Of a stretch of 64,000 bases of DNA, positions 24,850 to 33,137 are shown piece after piece. The stretch's first letter is position 1. Every line of letters starts with the position of its first letter. The position numbers and the translations under genes were made by a program. Below the pieces are notes generated by a model, which searched no databases, was not told where the DNA came from, and saw nothing but the letters and a program-made list of their open reading frames with translations. The stretch is from Phascolarctobacterium sp. ET69 (lineage in GTDB: Bacteria > Bacillota > Negativicutes > Acidaminococcales > Acidaminococcaceae): NCBI RefSeq assembly GCF_023336935.1, contig NZ_JAMBLR010000002.1, positions 124,001-188,000 of the forward strand. The letters are read 5' to 3'.

Positions 24850-25845
24850 ATGTGGGATGAAGTGCTGGGACACCAACAGAATAAAGAGTTTTTGCAAAAA
24901 CTGCTGAAACCCGGCAGCCGCCCGCATGCCCTTTTGTTTTATGGTATGGGCGGCATTGGCAAAAAAATGCTGGCCCTGCATTTTGCAAAAACGTTTTTAT
25001 GCAAGTCTGCGGCAAAAAAGCCCTGCGGTATTTGCGAAAGCTGCCGTTTGATGGATATTGAAAACAATAGTTTTGCCCATCCGGATTTTTACCTGCTGAC
25101 GGCAGAAGAAGCAGGCAAAGACATCAAAATCGAGCAGGTTAAGGAAATGGCAAAGCAGGCGGCATTTGCGCCGGTGCTTTCCGAACATAAAGTATGCATT
25201 ATAGACGATGCCGGGCAGATGACGGCAGAAGCAGCCAACAGTCTTTTAAAGCTTCTGGAGGAGCCGCCTCCGGGCTGGCTGTTTATTTTAATTACGCAGC
25301 AGGCAGAGCGCCTTTTGCCGACGGTGCTGTCGCGCGTGGTACGCCTGCGTTTTGATGCGCCGGACAACAGTGCCGTCCAGCAGATACTGGAAGCAAAAGG
25401 CATTGTTCAAAACACACGGGTACTGGCGGCTCTTGCAGGCGGTTCGCCGGGCAGGGCGTTAAGTTATAATCAGGCAGATATTTTTGCAATCCGCCGTGAG
25501 GCGCTTGATTTACTGAAAAAACTGCCGCTGCAAAACCCTTTTGGTTATATTGCGGCGCTGGGCTGGGGCGAAAAATATGACCGCGCGGCCGCGCTGCTTT
25601 TAACGGAACAGTTTATTTACCTTCTGCGCGATGTGCTGCTTTTGCAGAGCGGTGCAGGCGGGCAGGTGTACAATACGGATATTATGGCCGGGCTTGACGG
25701 CATTGCCGCAGATTGGCCTTTACATACAGCCAGGCAGGGCGTAAACGCTGCGCAGGAAGCCTGGCAGAACATAAATAAAAATGTAAGCGCCAAAAATGTT
25801 TTGGAGGCGCTGGTTTTGAAACTTGATTTACTGCGGAAGGAGTGA
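24850..25845 (+). CDS. holB: DNA polymerase III delta-prime subunit
   Basis: 331 residues. A clamp-loader AAA+ protein with GMGGIGKKML in the P-loop position, a four-cysteine zinc module (C-x8-C-G-I-C-x2-C, near residues 54-67) and SLLKLLEEPP plus LSRVVRLRF typical of delta-prime/DnaX-like subunits. ATG 24850 is chosen because GAGG lies 6 bp upstream. The in-frame ATG at 24838 overlaps the tmk stop. It cooperates with DnaX (43714). Confidence 0.92.
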   Translation: MWDEVLGHQQNKEFLQKLLKPGSRPHALLFYGMGGIGKKMLALHFAKTFLCKSAAKKPCGICESCRLMDIENNSFAHPDFYLLTAEEAGKDIKIEQVKEMAKQAAFAPVLSEHKVCIIDDAGQMTAEAANSLLKLLEEPPPGWLFILITQQAERLLPTVLSRVVRLRFDAPDNSAVQQILEAKGIVQNTRVLAALAGGSPGRALSYNQADIFAIRREALDLLKKLPLQNPFGYIAALGWGEKYDRAAALLLTEQFIYLLRDVLLLQSGAGGQVYNTDIMAGLDGIAADWPLHTARQGVNAAQEAWQNINKNVSAKNVLEALVLKLDLLRKE

Positions 25846-25850
25846 AAATT

Positions 25851-26693
25851 TTGCTGAAAGTAGTAGGCATTAGGTTTAAAAAAGCAGGTAAAATATATTA
25901 TTTTGACCCGGTTGATACCGGCGTGGAAGTTGGTGACCACGTAATTGTGGAAACGGTGCGTGGTTTGGAATACGGCACGGTTGTTATCGGCGCGAGAGAG
26001 GTTGAGGAGAACAAGCTTGTTTCTCAGCTGAAGCCCGTTATGCGCAAGGCAACCGAGCAGGACGCGCTGAAGGTGCAGGAAAATAAAGTGCGCGAAAAAG
26101 AAGCCTTTAACATCTGCCTGCGCAAAATTGCCAAGCACGGGCTCCCCATGCGGCTGATTGACGTGGAATTTACTTTTGATGTTAACAAGATTATTTTTTA
26201 TTTTACGGCGGACGGGCGTATTGATTTCCGCGAACTGGTTAAGGATTTGGCGTCCGTATTCCGTACCCGTATTGAGCTGCGCCAGATTGGTGTGCGCGAC
26301 GAAGCAAAAATGCTGGGAGGAATCGGCAGCTGCGGCAGGCCCTTGTGCTGCGCTACCTTACTCGGCGATTTTGAACCGGTATCCATCAGGATGGCCAAAG
26401 ACCAGAACCTGTCGTTGAACCCGGCGAAGATTTCAGGCGTGTGCGGCAGGCTGATGTGCTGCTTGAAATACGAAAACGATGTTTATTGCAGCGGCTGCTG
26501 CGGTAAACGTCCGGCACCGGAGCGCGTGGAAGCACCGAAGGTTGGCGTTATGGTTGTTACGCCGCTCGGCGAAGGCCGCGTTATGGGCGTTAACCGTGCT
26601 ATGCGTACTGCTTCCGTACAGCTTACGCCGGACAATACCATTCAGGTGGAATGGGACGAAATCGTGGATGCTTCCAAGGCGGATAAAATTTAA
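25851..26693 (+). CDS. ricT: PSP1-domain protein, RicT/YaaT family
   Basis: 280 residues. It begins MLKVVGIRFKKAGKIYYF, matching the N-terminus of Bacillus YaaT. The PSP1 domain has GSCGRPLCC and SGVCGRLMCCLKYE, whose cysteines bind an iron-sulfur cluster in the Bacillus Y-complex (RicA/F/T) that aids RNase Y processing. The start is TTG 25851, with AAGGAG 8 bp upstream. The GTG at 25842 overlaps the holB stop. The position after holB is conserved in Firmicutes. Confidence 0.9.
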   Translation: MLKVVGIRFKKAGKIYYFDPVDTGVEVGDHVIVETVRGLEYGTVVIGAREVEENKLVSQLKPVMRKATEQDALKVQENKVREKEAFNICLRKIAKHGLPMRLIDVEFTFDVNKIIFYFTADGRIDFRELVKDLASVFRTRIELRQIGVRDEAKMLGGIGSCGRPLCCATLLGDFEPVSIRMAKDQNLSLNPAKISGVCGRLMCCLKYENDVYCSGCCGKRPAPERVEAPKVGVMVVTPLGEGRVMGVNRAMRTASVQLTPDNTIQVEWDEIVDASKADKI

Positions 26694-27424
26694 TGGTACA
26701 CAGCGGAATAAGGCGTGATTCATTGCCGGGCTGCGGTTATGTAGTCTGGCAGGACGCCGGTGAATTTACTTTTACAACGGATTCTGTGTTCGTGGCGGCA
26801 TTTGCCCATCTGGTAAAAAAGGCGCAGGTGCTGGAACTTGGCAGCGGCACAGGGGCAATAAGCCTGTTTTTGGCGGCGCGCGGCGCGGAAAAGGTAACCG
26901 GAATAGAGTTTAACCCCAAAGTTACCGCCCTTATGGAGCGCAGCATTAAAGATAACGGGCTTGAAGAAACAGTAAAGGTAATTGGCGGCGATTTGCGTGA
27001 AATTAATAAATATTTTAAAACCGAAAGCATGGATTTGGTAATTGCCAACCCGCCCTACCGCAACAGCGGCAATACCCGCAAAATTGGCACTGCCGCCTGT
27101 CATGAGGTAACGGCAGATTTGCGTGACTTTTTTAAAGCGGCGGCGTATGCCGTGCGCTACCGCGGGCGCTTTGCCATTGTGCAGCTGCCCGACCGTTTTG
27201 CCGAGTGCATGCAGCTGGCGGCGGAGTTTGGCTTGCAGCCCAAACGTTTGCAATGGGTACACAGCGCGGTTGACAAACCTGCATGGATATTTTTAATGGA
27301 AATGGTTAAGGGCGGCAGCTACGGGCTTGACGTTTTGCCGCCGCTTGTAATGTACAACGCCGACGGAACTTTAAGCGCGCAGGCACTGGCGTATTACGAT
27401 AAATCGAAGGAGCTGGCAAAATGA
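26693..27424 (+). CDS. SAM-dependent methyltransferase, TrmN6/YabB-like
   Basis: 243 residues. SAM motif I is VLELGSGTGAISLFLA (about 42-57) and the catalytic NPPY motif is in LVIANPPYR. N6-adenine methyltransferases of tRNA1(Val) (position 37) carry these features, and YabB takes this place in Bacillus. Its ATG overlaps the ricT stop by one base, and its 3' end overlaps rsmI by four bases. Confidence 0.85.
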   Translation: MVHSGIRRDSLPGCGYVVWQDAGEFTFTTDSVFVAAFAHLVKKAQVLELGSGTGAISLFLAARGAEKVTGIEFNPKVTALMERSIKDNGLEETVKVIGGDLREINKYFKTESMDLVIANPPYRNSGNTRKIGTAACHEVTADLRDFFKAAAYAVRYRGRFAIVQLPDRFAECMQLAAEFGLQPKRLQWVHSAVDKPAWIFLMEMVKGGSYGLDVLPPLVMYNADGTLSAQALAYYDKSKELAK

Positions 27425-28257
27425 CGGAAGCCGGAACTTTATATCTTTGCGCAACGCCGATAGGCAATCTGGAAGATATTACGCCGCGCGTACTGCGCAC
27501 TTTAAGCGAAGCCGATATTATTGCGGCGGAAGATACGCGCCATACCTTACAGCTTTTAAACCATTTTAATATTAAAGGGCATTTGGTGCGCTATGATGAG
27601 CACAGCAAGGATAAAAACGGGCCGAAGCTGATAGCAGAACTTTTGGACGGCAGGAATGTAGCGCTTGTCAGCGACGCGGGCTTTCCCGGCATTGCCGACC
27701 CCGGCGAGCAGCTGGCACGCGAAGCGATTGACGCAGGCATAAAAGTTGTGCCGCTGCCGGGCGCAAATGCCGCACTGTGCGCGCTGATTGCTTCGGGGCT
27801 GCCGTCGTCACCGTTCTTTTTCGGCGGTTTTCTGCCCAAAAGCAAAAAGAACAGGGCAGAGCAGCTTGCGGCGTGGAAGAACATTCCTTCGACAATAATA
27901 TTGTATGAAGCACCGCACCGCATTAAAGACGTGCTTAAAGAAATACTGGCGGCGTGGGGCGACAGGCAGCTTGCCGCTGCGCGCGAGCTTACCAAGCTGC
28001 ACGAAGAATTCTTCCGCGGCAGCATAACGGAGTGCCTGGCATGGCTGGAAGTGCAGCCGCCGCGCGGTGAGTTTTGCCTTGTTATAGCGCAGGGCGAGGC
28101 TGATGTGCAGGAAGAAACGCAGGAAGCCGACCCGCTGGACGAAGTAAAGACGCTGATTGCGCAGGGCATGGATAAAAAAGCAGCGCTGGCACAGGTTGCC
28201 AAAGCGCGCAAAGTGCCAAAGCGAGAACTTTATAACAGATTATTGGATGAAGAATAA
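27421..28257 (+). CDS. rsmI: 16S rRNA (cytidine(1402)-2'-O)-methyltransferase
   Basis: 278 residues. It methylates the 2'-OH of C1402 in 16S rRNA. Family motifs are LYLCATPIGNLEDITPR, AAEDTRHT, VSDAGFPGIADPG and LPGANAALCALIASGLP. The ATGA overlap with the preceding gene makes it the last gene of the operon begun at 22766. It is followed directly by the candidate toxin-antitoxin locus. Confidence 0.95.
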   Translation: MTEAGTLYLCATPIGNLEDITPRVLRTLSEADIIAAEDTRHTLQLLNHFNIKGHLVRYDEHSKDKNGPKLIAELLDGRNVALVSDAGFPGIADPGEQLAREAIDAGIKVVPLPGANAALCALIASGLPSSPFFFGGFLPKSKKNRAEQLAAWKNIPSTIILYEAPHRIKDVLKEILAAWGDRQLAAARELTKLHEEFFRGSITECLAWLEVQPPRGEFCLVIAQGEADVQEETQEADPLDEVKTLIAQGMDKKAALAQVAKARKVPKRELYNRLLDEE

Positions 28258-28269
28258 AAGGGTTTACGT

Positions 28270-28298
28270 TTGCTTTTATACAAAAGCCGTGCTATAAT
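28270..28298 (+). promoter_or_regulatory. Promoter of the candidate antitoxin RNA
   Basis: TTGCTT at 28270-28275 and TATAAT at 28293-28298, spacer 17 bp. The only downstream item on this strand before metG is a short RNA ending in a strong terminator. Confidence 0.65.
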
Positions 28299-28304
28299 TA
28301 AGGC

Positions 28305-28374
28305 ATAAAAAGCTGCTGTATCGTTTATGACGTACAGAAATAAAAAACCGGGAGTGCCAGCTCCCGGTTTTTTA
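28305..28374 (+). ncRNA. Candidate type I antitoxin RNA, about 70 nt
   Basis: The predicted transcript starts near 28305 and ends in the terminator at 28342-28373. Bases 28305-28335 form a near copy of 28456-28488, the complement of the toxin start region: ATCGTTTATGACGTAC against ATCGTTCATGGCGTAC (14 of 16 alike), preceded by ATAAAAAGCTGC against ATAAAAGCTGC. Because the toxin is on the other strand, this RNA is complementary in trans to the toxin mRNA around its start codon. A hairpin (CTGTA/TACAG, 28316-28337) would present the pairing loop. The layout matches the Fst/par type I systems. Confidence 0.6.
28342..28373. terminator. Bidirectional terminator shared by toxin mRNA and antitoxin RNA
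   Basis: ACCGGGAG (28347-28354) pairs with CTCCCGGT (28361-28368). It is flanked by six A on the left and six T on the right, so it works from both sides. Confidence 0.85.
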
Positions 28375-28391
28375 TTTGGGCTCACTGTGAT

Positions 28392-28481
28392 TTACAAATA
28401 TCTGTCGAGCCACTTGCAGATATAGTACGATACTATACCCGCCGTAACAGATACGATAAAAGCTGCAATAAAATCGTTCAT
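28392..28481 (-). CDS. Candidate Fst-like type I toxin, 29-residue membrane peptide
   Basis: The ATG at 28481 follows AAGGAGG with 6-bp spacing, and the frame ends at TAA 28392. The peptide begins MNDFIAAFIV, continues as one hydrophobic helix and ends YYICKWLDRYL. A short N-terminus, single membrane helix and Trp-Leu-Asp with charged tail are the pattern of Fst/Ldr-like toxins, which damage membrane function when over-expressed. The leader can fold CCTTTCC against GGAAAGG (28491-28507), partly hiding the ribosome site, as in par RNA I. A convergent RNA with sequence complementary to its start lies downstream. The frame fits no larger protein. Confidence 0.65.
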   Translation of the reverse strand: MNDFIAAFIVSVTAGIVSYYICKWLDRYL

Positions 28482-28521
28482 GGCGTACCTCCTTTCCGCC
28501 GGAAAGGATCACAGCTTTTCC

Positions 28522-28550
28522 ATTATGCCCAAAAAGTAAAGTTCTGTCAA
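28522..28550 (-). promoter_or_regulatory. Promoter of the candidate toxin mRNA
   Basis: On the minus strand TTGACA (28550-28545) and CATAAT (28527-28522) are 17 bp apart, putting the transcript start near 28515, about 34 nt before the toxin ATG. Confidence 0.7.
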
Positions 28551-28687
28551 TGATTTGCCAAAAAGAAGTAAAACTTTTGCACAGCGGCGCAGAATGTGAT
28601 AAAATTACAAAGGAATTGTCTGCAAAAATCAGCATTGCAGGCGCTTACACCGTTAAAACAATATTAACATAAAAGAAGGGAAAGCAC

Positions 28688-30655
28688 ATGAGCAAGAACA
28701 GTTTTTATATCACTACCCCAATTTATTATCCCAGCGATAATCTGCACATTGGCCACGCTTACTGCACAACCATTGCCGATACCGTTGCCCGTTATCACCG
28801 CGCGAAAGGCGAAGATGTATTCTTTTTAACCGGCAGCGACGAACATGGCCTGAAAATTCAGCGTAAAGCAGCCGAAAAAGGCATTACGCCGATTCAGTAT
28901 GTTGATGCAATCGTAGCCAACTTTAAAAAGCTGTGGAAAATGCTGAACATTTCCAACAACGATTTTATCCGCACCAGCGAAGAACGCCACCATAAAGTTG
29001 TGCAGGCTGTACTGCAGAAAATTTATGACCAGGGCGACATTTATAAAAAGAATTATGAAGGTTTGTACTGCGTTCCGTGCGAATCTTACTGGCTGGAACG
29101 CCAGCTTGTAGACGGTAAATGTCCGGACTGCGGCCGCCCGGTAGAGAAAATGGCGGAAGAAAGTTATTTCTTTAAACTGTCCAAATATCAGGATAGAATT
29201 CTGGAATATATTGAAACCCATCCTGATTTTATTCAGCCCGTTTCCCGCCGCAACGAGATGATTAATTTCATCAAACAGGGTTTGGAAGATTTGTGCATTA
29301 CCCGCACAACTTTCGACTGGGGCATTCCCGTTCCGTTCGACCCGAAACATGTTGTTTACGTTTGGTTTGACGCGCTCTTAAATTACTTTACCGCTATCGG
29401 CTACGGTACGGATGAAGAAAAGTTTAAAAAATTCTGGCCTGCCAATATTCACCTTGTCGGTAAGGAAATTGTACGTTTCCACAGCATTATCTGGCCGATT
29501 ATGCTGATGGCAATGGGCGAAGAACTGCCGAAACAGGTTTACGGCCACGGCTGGCTGGTTGTTGACGGCGACAAGATGTCCAAATCCAAGGGCAATGTTA
29601 TCGACCCTATTGCTTTAATTGAAGAATTTGGCCCGGATGCTATCCGCTACTTCCTGCTGCGCGAAATTACGCTCGGCAGCGACGGCAACTTCTCGCGCGA
29701 CGCGCTGATTAACCGCATTAATGCCGACCTTGCCAACGACCTTGGCAACCTGCTGCACCGCACCGTAAGCATGATTGAAAAATACCACGGCGGCGTTGTA
29801 ACGCATAAGGAAGGCACGGAAGCCGTTGATAAGGAATTTATCGCTCTTGTTAACGAAACTGTTGCCGGTTACAGTGATGCCATGGATCATATGGAACTGA
29901 ACCAGGCTATTAAGGATGTATGGAACCTTATCGGCCGCGCCAATAAATATATTGATGAAACCGCACCGTGGATTCTGGCAAAAGACCCTGCGCAGGCAGA
30001 ACGCTTGCAGGCCGTTATGTACAACCTTGCCGAAGCGCTGCGCATTATTGCTATTTTGATTGCGCCGTTTGTGCCTGTTACCGCGCCGAAAATTTACGAA
30101 CAGCTCGGCCTTGGCAACCCGGAAAGCTTCTTTATGGCAGACGCTATTTGGGGCAAACTGGCAACCGGCACCAAAGTGCAGAAGGGCGAACCGCTTTTCC
30201 CGCGCATTGAAGTTACCGAAGCCGGTGAAACCGTAATTGCGGCTACCAAAAAAACTGCCGCCAAGGCAATTAAAGCCGAAGCTCCGAAAGCTGAAGCCAA
30301 AAAAGAAGCAAAACCTGCAGCGGCAGCAGCCGGTGAAATTAGCATTGATGATTTTGCAAAGATAGATTTGCGTGTGGCAACCGTTATTGCCGCAGAACGC
30401 GTGCCCAAAACCGATAAGCTGATTAAATTGCAGGTTAAAATCGGCAATGAGGAACGCACCATTGTAAGCGGAATTGCCCAGCATTATGAACCGGAAAACC
30501 TGATTGGCAAAAACGTTATTGTTATTGCCAACCTTAAACCGGCCAAGCTGCGCGGTATTGAAAGCCGCGGCATGGTGCTGGCAGCCAGCGACGATGAAGG
30601 CAATCTGGTACTGGCAGACGCACCGGGCATTGCCAGCGGCAGCAAGGTGAAATAA
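28688..30655 (+). CDS. metG: Methionyl-tRNA synthetase with C-terminal tRNA-binding domain
   Basis: 655 residues. It charges tRNA-Met. The HIGH motif appears as NLHIGHAY (about 19-26), the KMSKS loop as KMSKSKGN, and a zinc knuckle with CVPCESYW and CPDCGRP is kept. An Ala/Lys-rich linker (about 521-550) leads to an EMAP-II-like domain (SIDDFAKIDLRVATV to the end), the dimerizing form of the enzyme. No T-box leader is visible upstream. It heads metG-tatD. Confidence 0.97.
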   Translation: MSKNSFYITTPIYYPSDNLHIGHAYCTTIADTVARYHRAKGEDVFFLTGSDEHGLKIQRKAAEKGITPIQYVDAIVANFKKLWKMLNISNNDFIRTSEERHHKVVQAVLQKIYDQGDIYKKNYEGLYCVPCESYWLERQLVDGKCPDCGRPVEKMAEESYFFKLSKYQDRILEYIETHPDFIQPVSRRNEMINFIKQGLEDLCITRTTFDWGIPVPFDPKHVVYVWFDALLNYFTAIGYGTDEEKFKKFWPANIHLVGKEIVRFHSIIWPIMLMAMGEELPKQVYGHGWLVVDGDKMSKSKGNVIDPIALIEEFGPDAIRYFLLREITLGSDGNFSRDALINRINADLANDLGNLLHRTVSMIEKYHGGVVTHKEGTEAVDKEFIALVNETVAGYSDAMDHMELNQAIKDVWNLIGRANKYIDETAPWILAKDPAQAERLQAVMYNLAEALRIIAILIAPFVPVTAPKIYEQLGLGNPESFFMADAIWGKLATGTKVQKGEPLFPRIEVTEAGETVIAATKKTAAKAIKAEAPKAEAKKEAKPAAAAAGEISIDDFAKIDLRVATVIAAERVPKTDKLIKLQVKIGNEERTIVSGIAQHYEPENLIGKNVIVIANLKPAKLRGIESRGMVLAASDDEGNLVLADAPGIASGSKVK

Positions 30656-30656
30656 A

Positions 30657-31442
30657 ATGTCGCGTACAGGTTTGTGGGATTCGCACGCCCATCTTGATTC
30701 CGATTATTTTACCGACGACCGTGACGAGCTGATTGCCAAAATCGGCGAAGAAATGGAAGGCTTTATCAACCCCGGCTGTGACGAAACAAGCTCTGCTTTT
30801 GCCGTACAGCTTGCAGAAAAGTATGATTTTGTTTATGCCGCTGTGGGCTGGCATCCGGAAGAACTTGCCGGTATTAAAGACGAGCATTATCTTGATAAAC
30901 TGGCAGCGTGGGCTGTGTATCCAAAAGTTGCGGCAATCGGCGAAATAGGGCTTGATTATTACTGGAAAGAAAACGAGCCGAAAGAAGTACAGAAAAAACG
31001 CCTTTTGGAGCAGATTGACCTTGCCGTACAGTTTGATTTGCCGGTAATTATCCATGACCGTGAAGCACACGGCGATATTTTCGATATTTTCCGCAATGAA
31101 GTGCCAAACGGCACAAGGGCAGTGTTTCACTGCTATTCCGGCTCGCTGGAAATGGCAAAGGAACTTGCTAAACGCGGCTATTACTTTGGCTTTGGCGGTA
31201 CAAGTACTTACAAAAATGCAGCCAAAGTGCGCGAGGTGCTTGCTTTTGTGCCAGACGAACTGCTGCTTTTTGAAACGGATTCGCCGTATTTAACGCCGGT
31301 GCCTTACCGTGGCAAGCGCAATAATCCGCTTTATACGGAACTTGTGGCGCAAAATGCTGCGCTGGTACGCGGAACAACTTTTGAAGCGTTGGCAGCGCAG
31401 ACAACGAAAAACGTTAAAACGCTTTTTAATAAAATTAAATAA
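30657..31442 (+). CDS. tatD: TatD-family metal-dependent DNase
   Basis: 261 residues. The N-terminal DSHAHLDSDYF supplies the first metal ligands, and GEIGLDYYW, IIHDREAH, FHCYSGS and FETDSPYL the rest of the TIM-barrel site. TatD proteins are 3'-5' exonucleases that act in DNA repair and turnover. The ATG is one base after the metG stop, so translation is coupled; metG-tatD-yabE-rnmV-ksgA is the Firmicute order. Confidence 0.93.
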   Translation: MSRTGLWDSHAHLDSDYFTDDRDELIAKIGEEMEGFINPGCDETSSAFAVQLAEKYDFVYAAVGWHPEELAGIKDEHYLDKLAAWAVYPKVAAIGEIGLDYYWKENEPKEVQKKRLLEQIDLAVQFDLPVIIHDREAHGDIFDIFRNEVPNGTRAVFHCYSGSLEMAKELAKRGYYFGFGGTSTYKNAAKVREVLAFVPDELLLFETDSPYLTPVPYRGKRNNPLYTELVAQNAALVRGTTFEALAAQTTKNVKTLFNKIK

Positions 31443-31446
31443 TGCT

Positions 31447-31479
31447 GACGCGGCAGTCTGCTACTGCTGCGTCTTTTAT
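31447..31479 (+). terminator. Terminator after tatD
   Basis: GACGC-G-GCAGT pairs with ACTGC-T-GCGTC (31447-31473), followed by TTTTATTT. Confidence 0.75.
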
Positions 31480-31616
31480 TTACCATAAAGGTGCTTGTGC
31501 ATAATACTTTTCGTAAAGAGTTGTTTGATTTTAAACTAAAAGTACCTTCAAGGAAGATGGCTTGACATTATAAAAAAGGCTGTGATAAAATACCCCCGAA
31601 TTAAGGAGGTAATATT

Positions 31617-32591
31617 ATGCCTAAAAATGTTACAGTTTTCAGAAGAACCATTTTGATAGCCATAATGTTTGTAATTTTATTCAGTGGGCATACGCATCTT
31701 GGTTTGGCGGAAGCACCTGTTACCATTTTAAAGTTTGACGGTACGGAAAGAACAGTTACAACGGAAATTTCCGACCCGCACGCTGTTTTTAAAGAAGCGG
31801 GCATTGCCGTAGGTCAGGCAGACCGTATTGAAGAAAAAACGAGCGGCCGCGGCAAAGTGCTGGTTTTAAAACGTGCCGTGCCGGTTATTGTTGTGCGCGG
31901 AGATTCACAGCAGAAGTTTTTTACCAATAAAGACACTGTTGGCGAAGCGTTAAAGGAGTTAAACATCCGCTTTAACAAAAAACGTGTTTACCCTGCCGCA
32001 GATACTCCGGTTACTGCCAATGTGGAAATCCATATCCTTAATAAAGGCGATACTTTAAGCTCCGTTGAGGCCGATTCGGAAATTCCCGTAAAGTATATTG
32101 ATGACGAGAATATTCCTTACGGGCAGGAGCAGCTTGTGGAACAGGGCAAAGCCGGCAAGGTAAAAGTTGTAAAAAAATCCGTGGTAAGCACGGGCAAAGC
32201 ACCAAAAGAAGTGGAAATTGCCCGCGAAGTTCTGGCTGACCCCAAATATTCCGTTATCAGGCGCGGCATTGGCATGTCGGTGGAAACGCCGGAAGGCAGA
32301 AAAAAATACAGCCGCATCATTACTGCTGAAGCAAGCGCTTATACCGTACACTGCGGCACCGGCACGGGCCTTACATCCATCGGCCTTGTGGCTGCCCGCG
32401 GCATTGTTGCCGTTGACCCGCGTGTAATACCGTACTATACCAAAATGTATATCCCCGGTTACGGCATTGCCATTGCAGGCGATACCGGCGGCGCTATCCG
32501 CGGCAACCGCGTGGATTTGTTTATGGACAGTTACGAGGAAGCAATTAACTGGGGCCGCCGTAATGTGGAAGTTTATATTTTAGAGGAATAA
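31617..32591 (+). CDS. YabE-like cell-wall protein with DUF348, G5 and 3D domains
   Basis: 324 residues. A signal-anchor (about 10-32, ending LGLAEA) exports it. DUF348-like repeats (about 35-135), a G5-like segment (VEADSEIPVKYIDDENIPYG near 142-161) and a C-terminal 3D domain (EASAYTVHCGTGTGLTSIG; aspartates in AVDPRVIP, GDTGG and VDLFMDSY) follow. The 3D domain is the lytic transglycosylase-type catalytic fold of YabE/MltA/Rpf-like proteins, so the protein probably cuts peptidoglycan during growth. AAGGAGG precedes the ATG. Confidence 0.88.
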   Translation: MPKNVTVFRRTILIAIMFVILFSGHTHLGLAEAPVTILKFDGTERTVTTEISDPHAVFKEAGIAVGQADRIEEKTSGRGKVLVLKRAVPVIVVRGDSQQKFFTNKDTVGEALKELNIRFNKKRVYPAADTPVTANVEIHILNKGDTLSSVEADSEIPVKYIDDENIPYGQEQLVEQGKAGKVKVVKKSVVSTGKAPKEVEIAREVLADPKYSVIRRGIGMSVETPEGRKKYSRIITAEASAYTVHCGTGTGLTSIGLVAARGIVAVDPRVIPYYTKMYIPGYGIAIAGDTGGAIRGNRVDLFMDSYEEAINWGRRNVEVYILEE

Positions 32592-32594
32592 TAA

Positions 32595-33137
32595 GTGCTG
32601 AAAGAAGTTATTGTAGTAGAAGGAAAAAGTGATACCGCGGCAATCAGGCGCGCGCTGGAAGCCGACACGATAGAAACGGGCGGCTTTACGCTGGCCGCGT
32701 CTACCCTGCGCAAAATTGAAGCAGCGTATAAAAAGCGCGGCATTATCATACTTACTGACCCTGACGGAGCAGGCAACCGCATACGCCGCTTTTTAACGGA
32801 GCGTTTTCCGGAGGCGGGGCAGGCTTTTATACCGCGCATTGATGCAACCGCTAATGGCGATGTCGGCGTGGAACAGGCAAGCCCCAAGGCTATTTTAGCG
32901 GCGCTGGGCAAAGTGCGCCATCATGAATTTACGCCGCAGAAAGAATTTACAGAACGTGACTTAATGATAAACGGGCTCAGCGGCGGCAGCATGGCAAGCG
33001 CAAGGCGCGATAAGCTGGCTGCGCTTTTGGGAGTCGGTTACGGCAATGCCAAATGCTTTTTGCAAAGGCTTAACACCTACGGCGTAACGCGCGAAGAATT
33101 TAATTCCGCACTGGCGGAAATTGGAGAAGTTGAATGA
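32595..33137 (+). CDS. rnmV: Ribonuclease M5
   Basis: 180 residues. It matures the ends of 5S rRNA. The Toprim motifs are VVEGKSDTAAIRRALE and LTDPDGAGNRIRR. The start is GTG 32595, three bases after the yabE stop with AGAGGA upstream. It overlaps ksgA by four bases (ATGA). Confidence 0.93.
   Translation: MLKEVIVVEGKSDTAAIRRALEADTIETGGFTLAASTLRKIEAAYKKRGIIILTDPDGAGNRIRRFLTERFPEAGQAFIPRIDATANGDVGVEQASPKAILAALGKVRHHEFTPQKEFTERDLMINGLSGGSMASARRDKLAALLGVGYGNAKCFLQRLNTYGVTREEFNSALAEIGEVE

Noticed and set aside
28372-28635. 87-residue minus-strand frame over the toxin locus
   Set aside because: It has no ribosome site at its start, crosses the strong terminator, and overlaps the better supported 29-residue frame in another phase.
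28560-28687. T-box or SAM riboswitch before metG
   Set aside because: No T-box sequence (AGGGTGGnACCGCG-like) or riboswitch core is present; part of the spacer is used by the toxin promoter.
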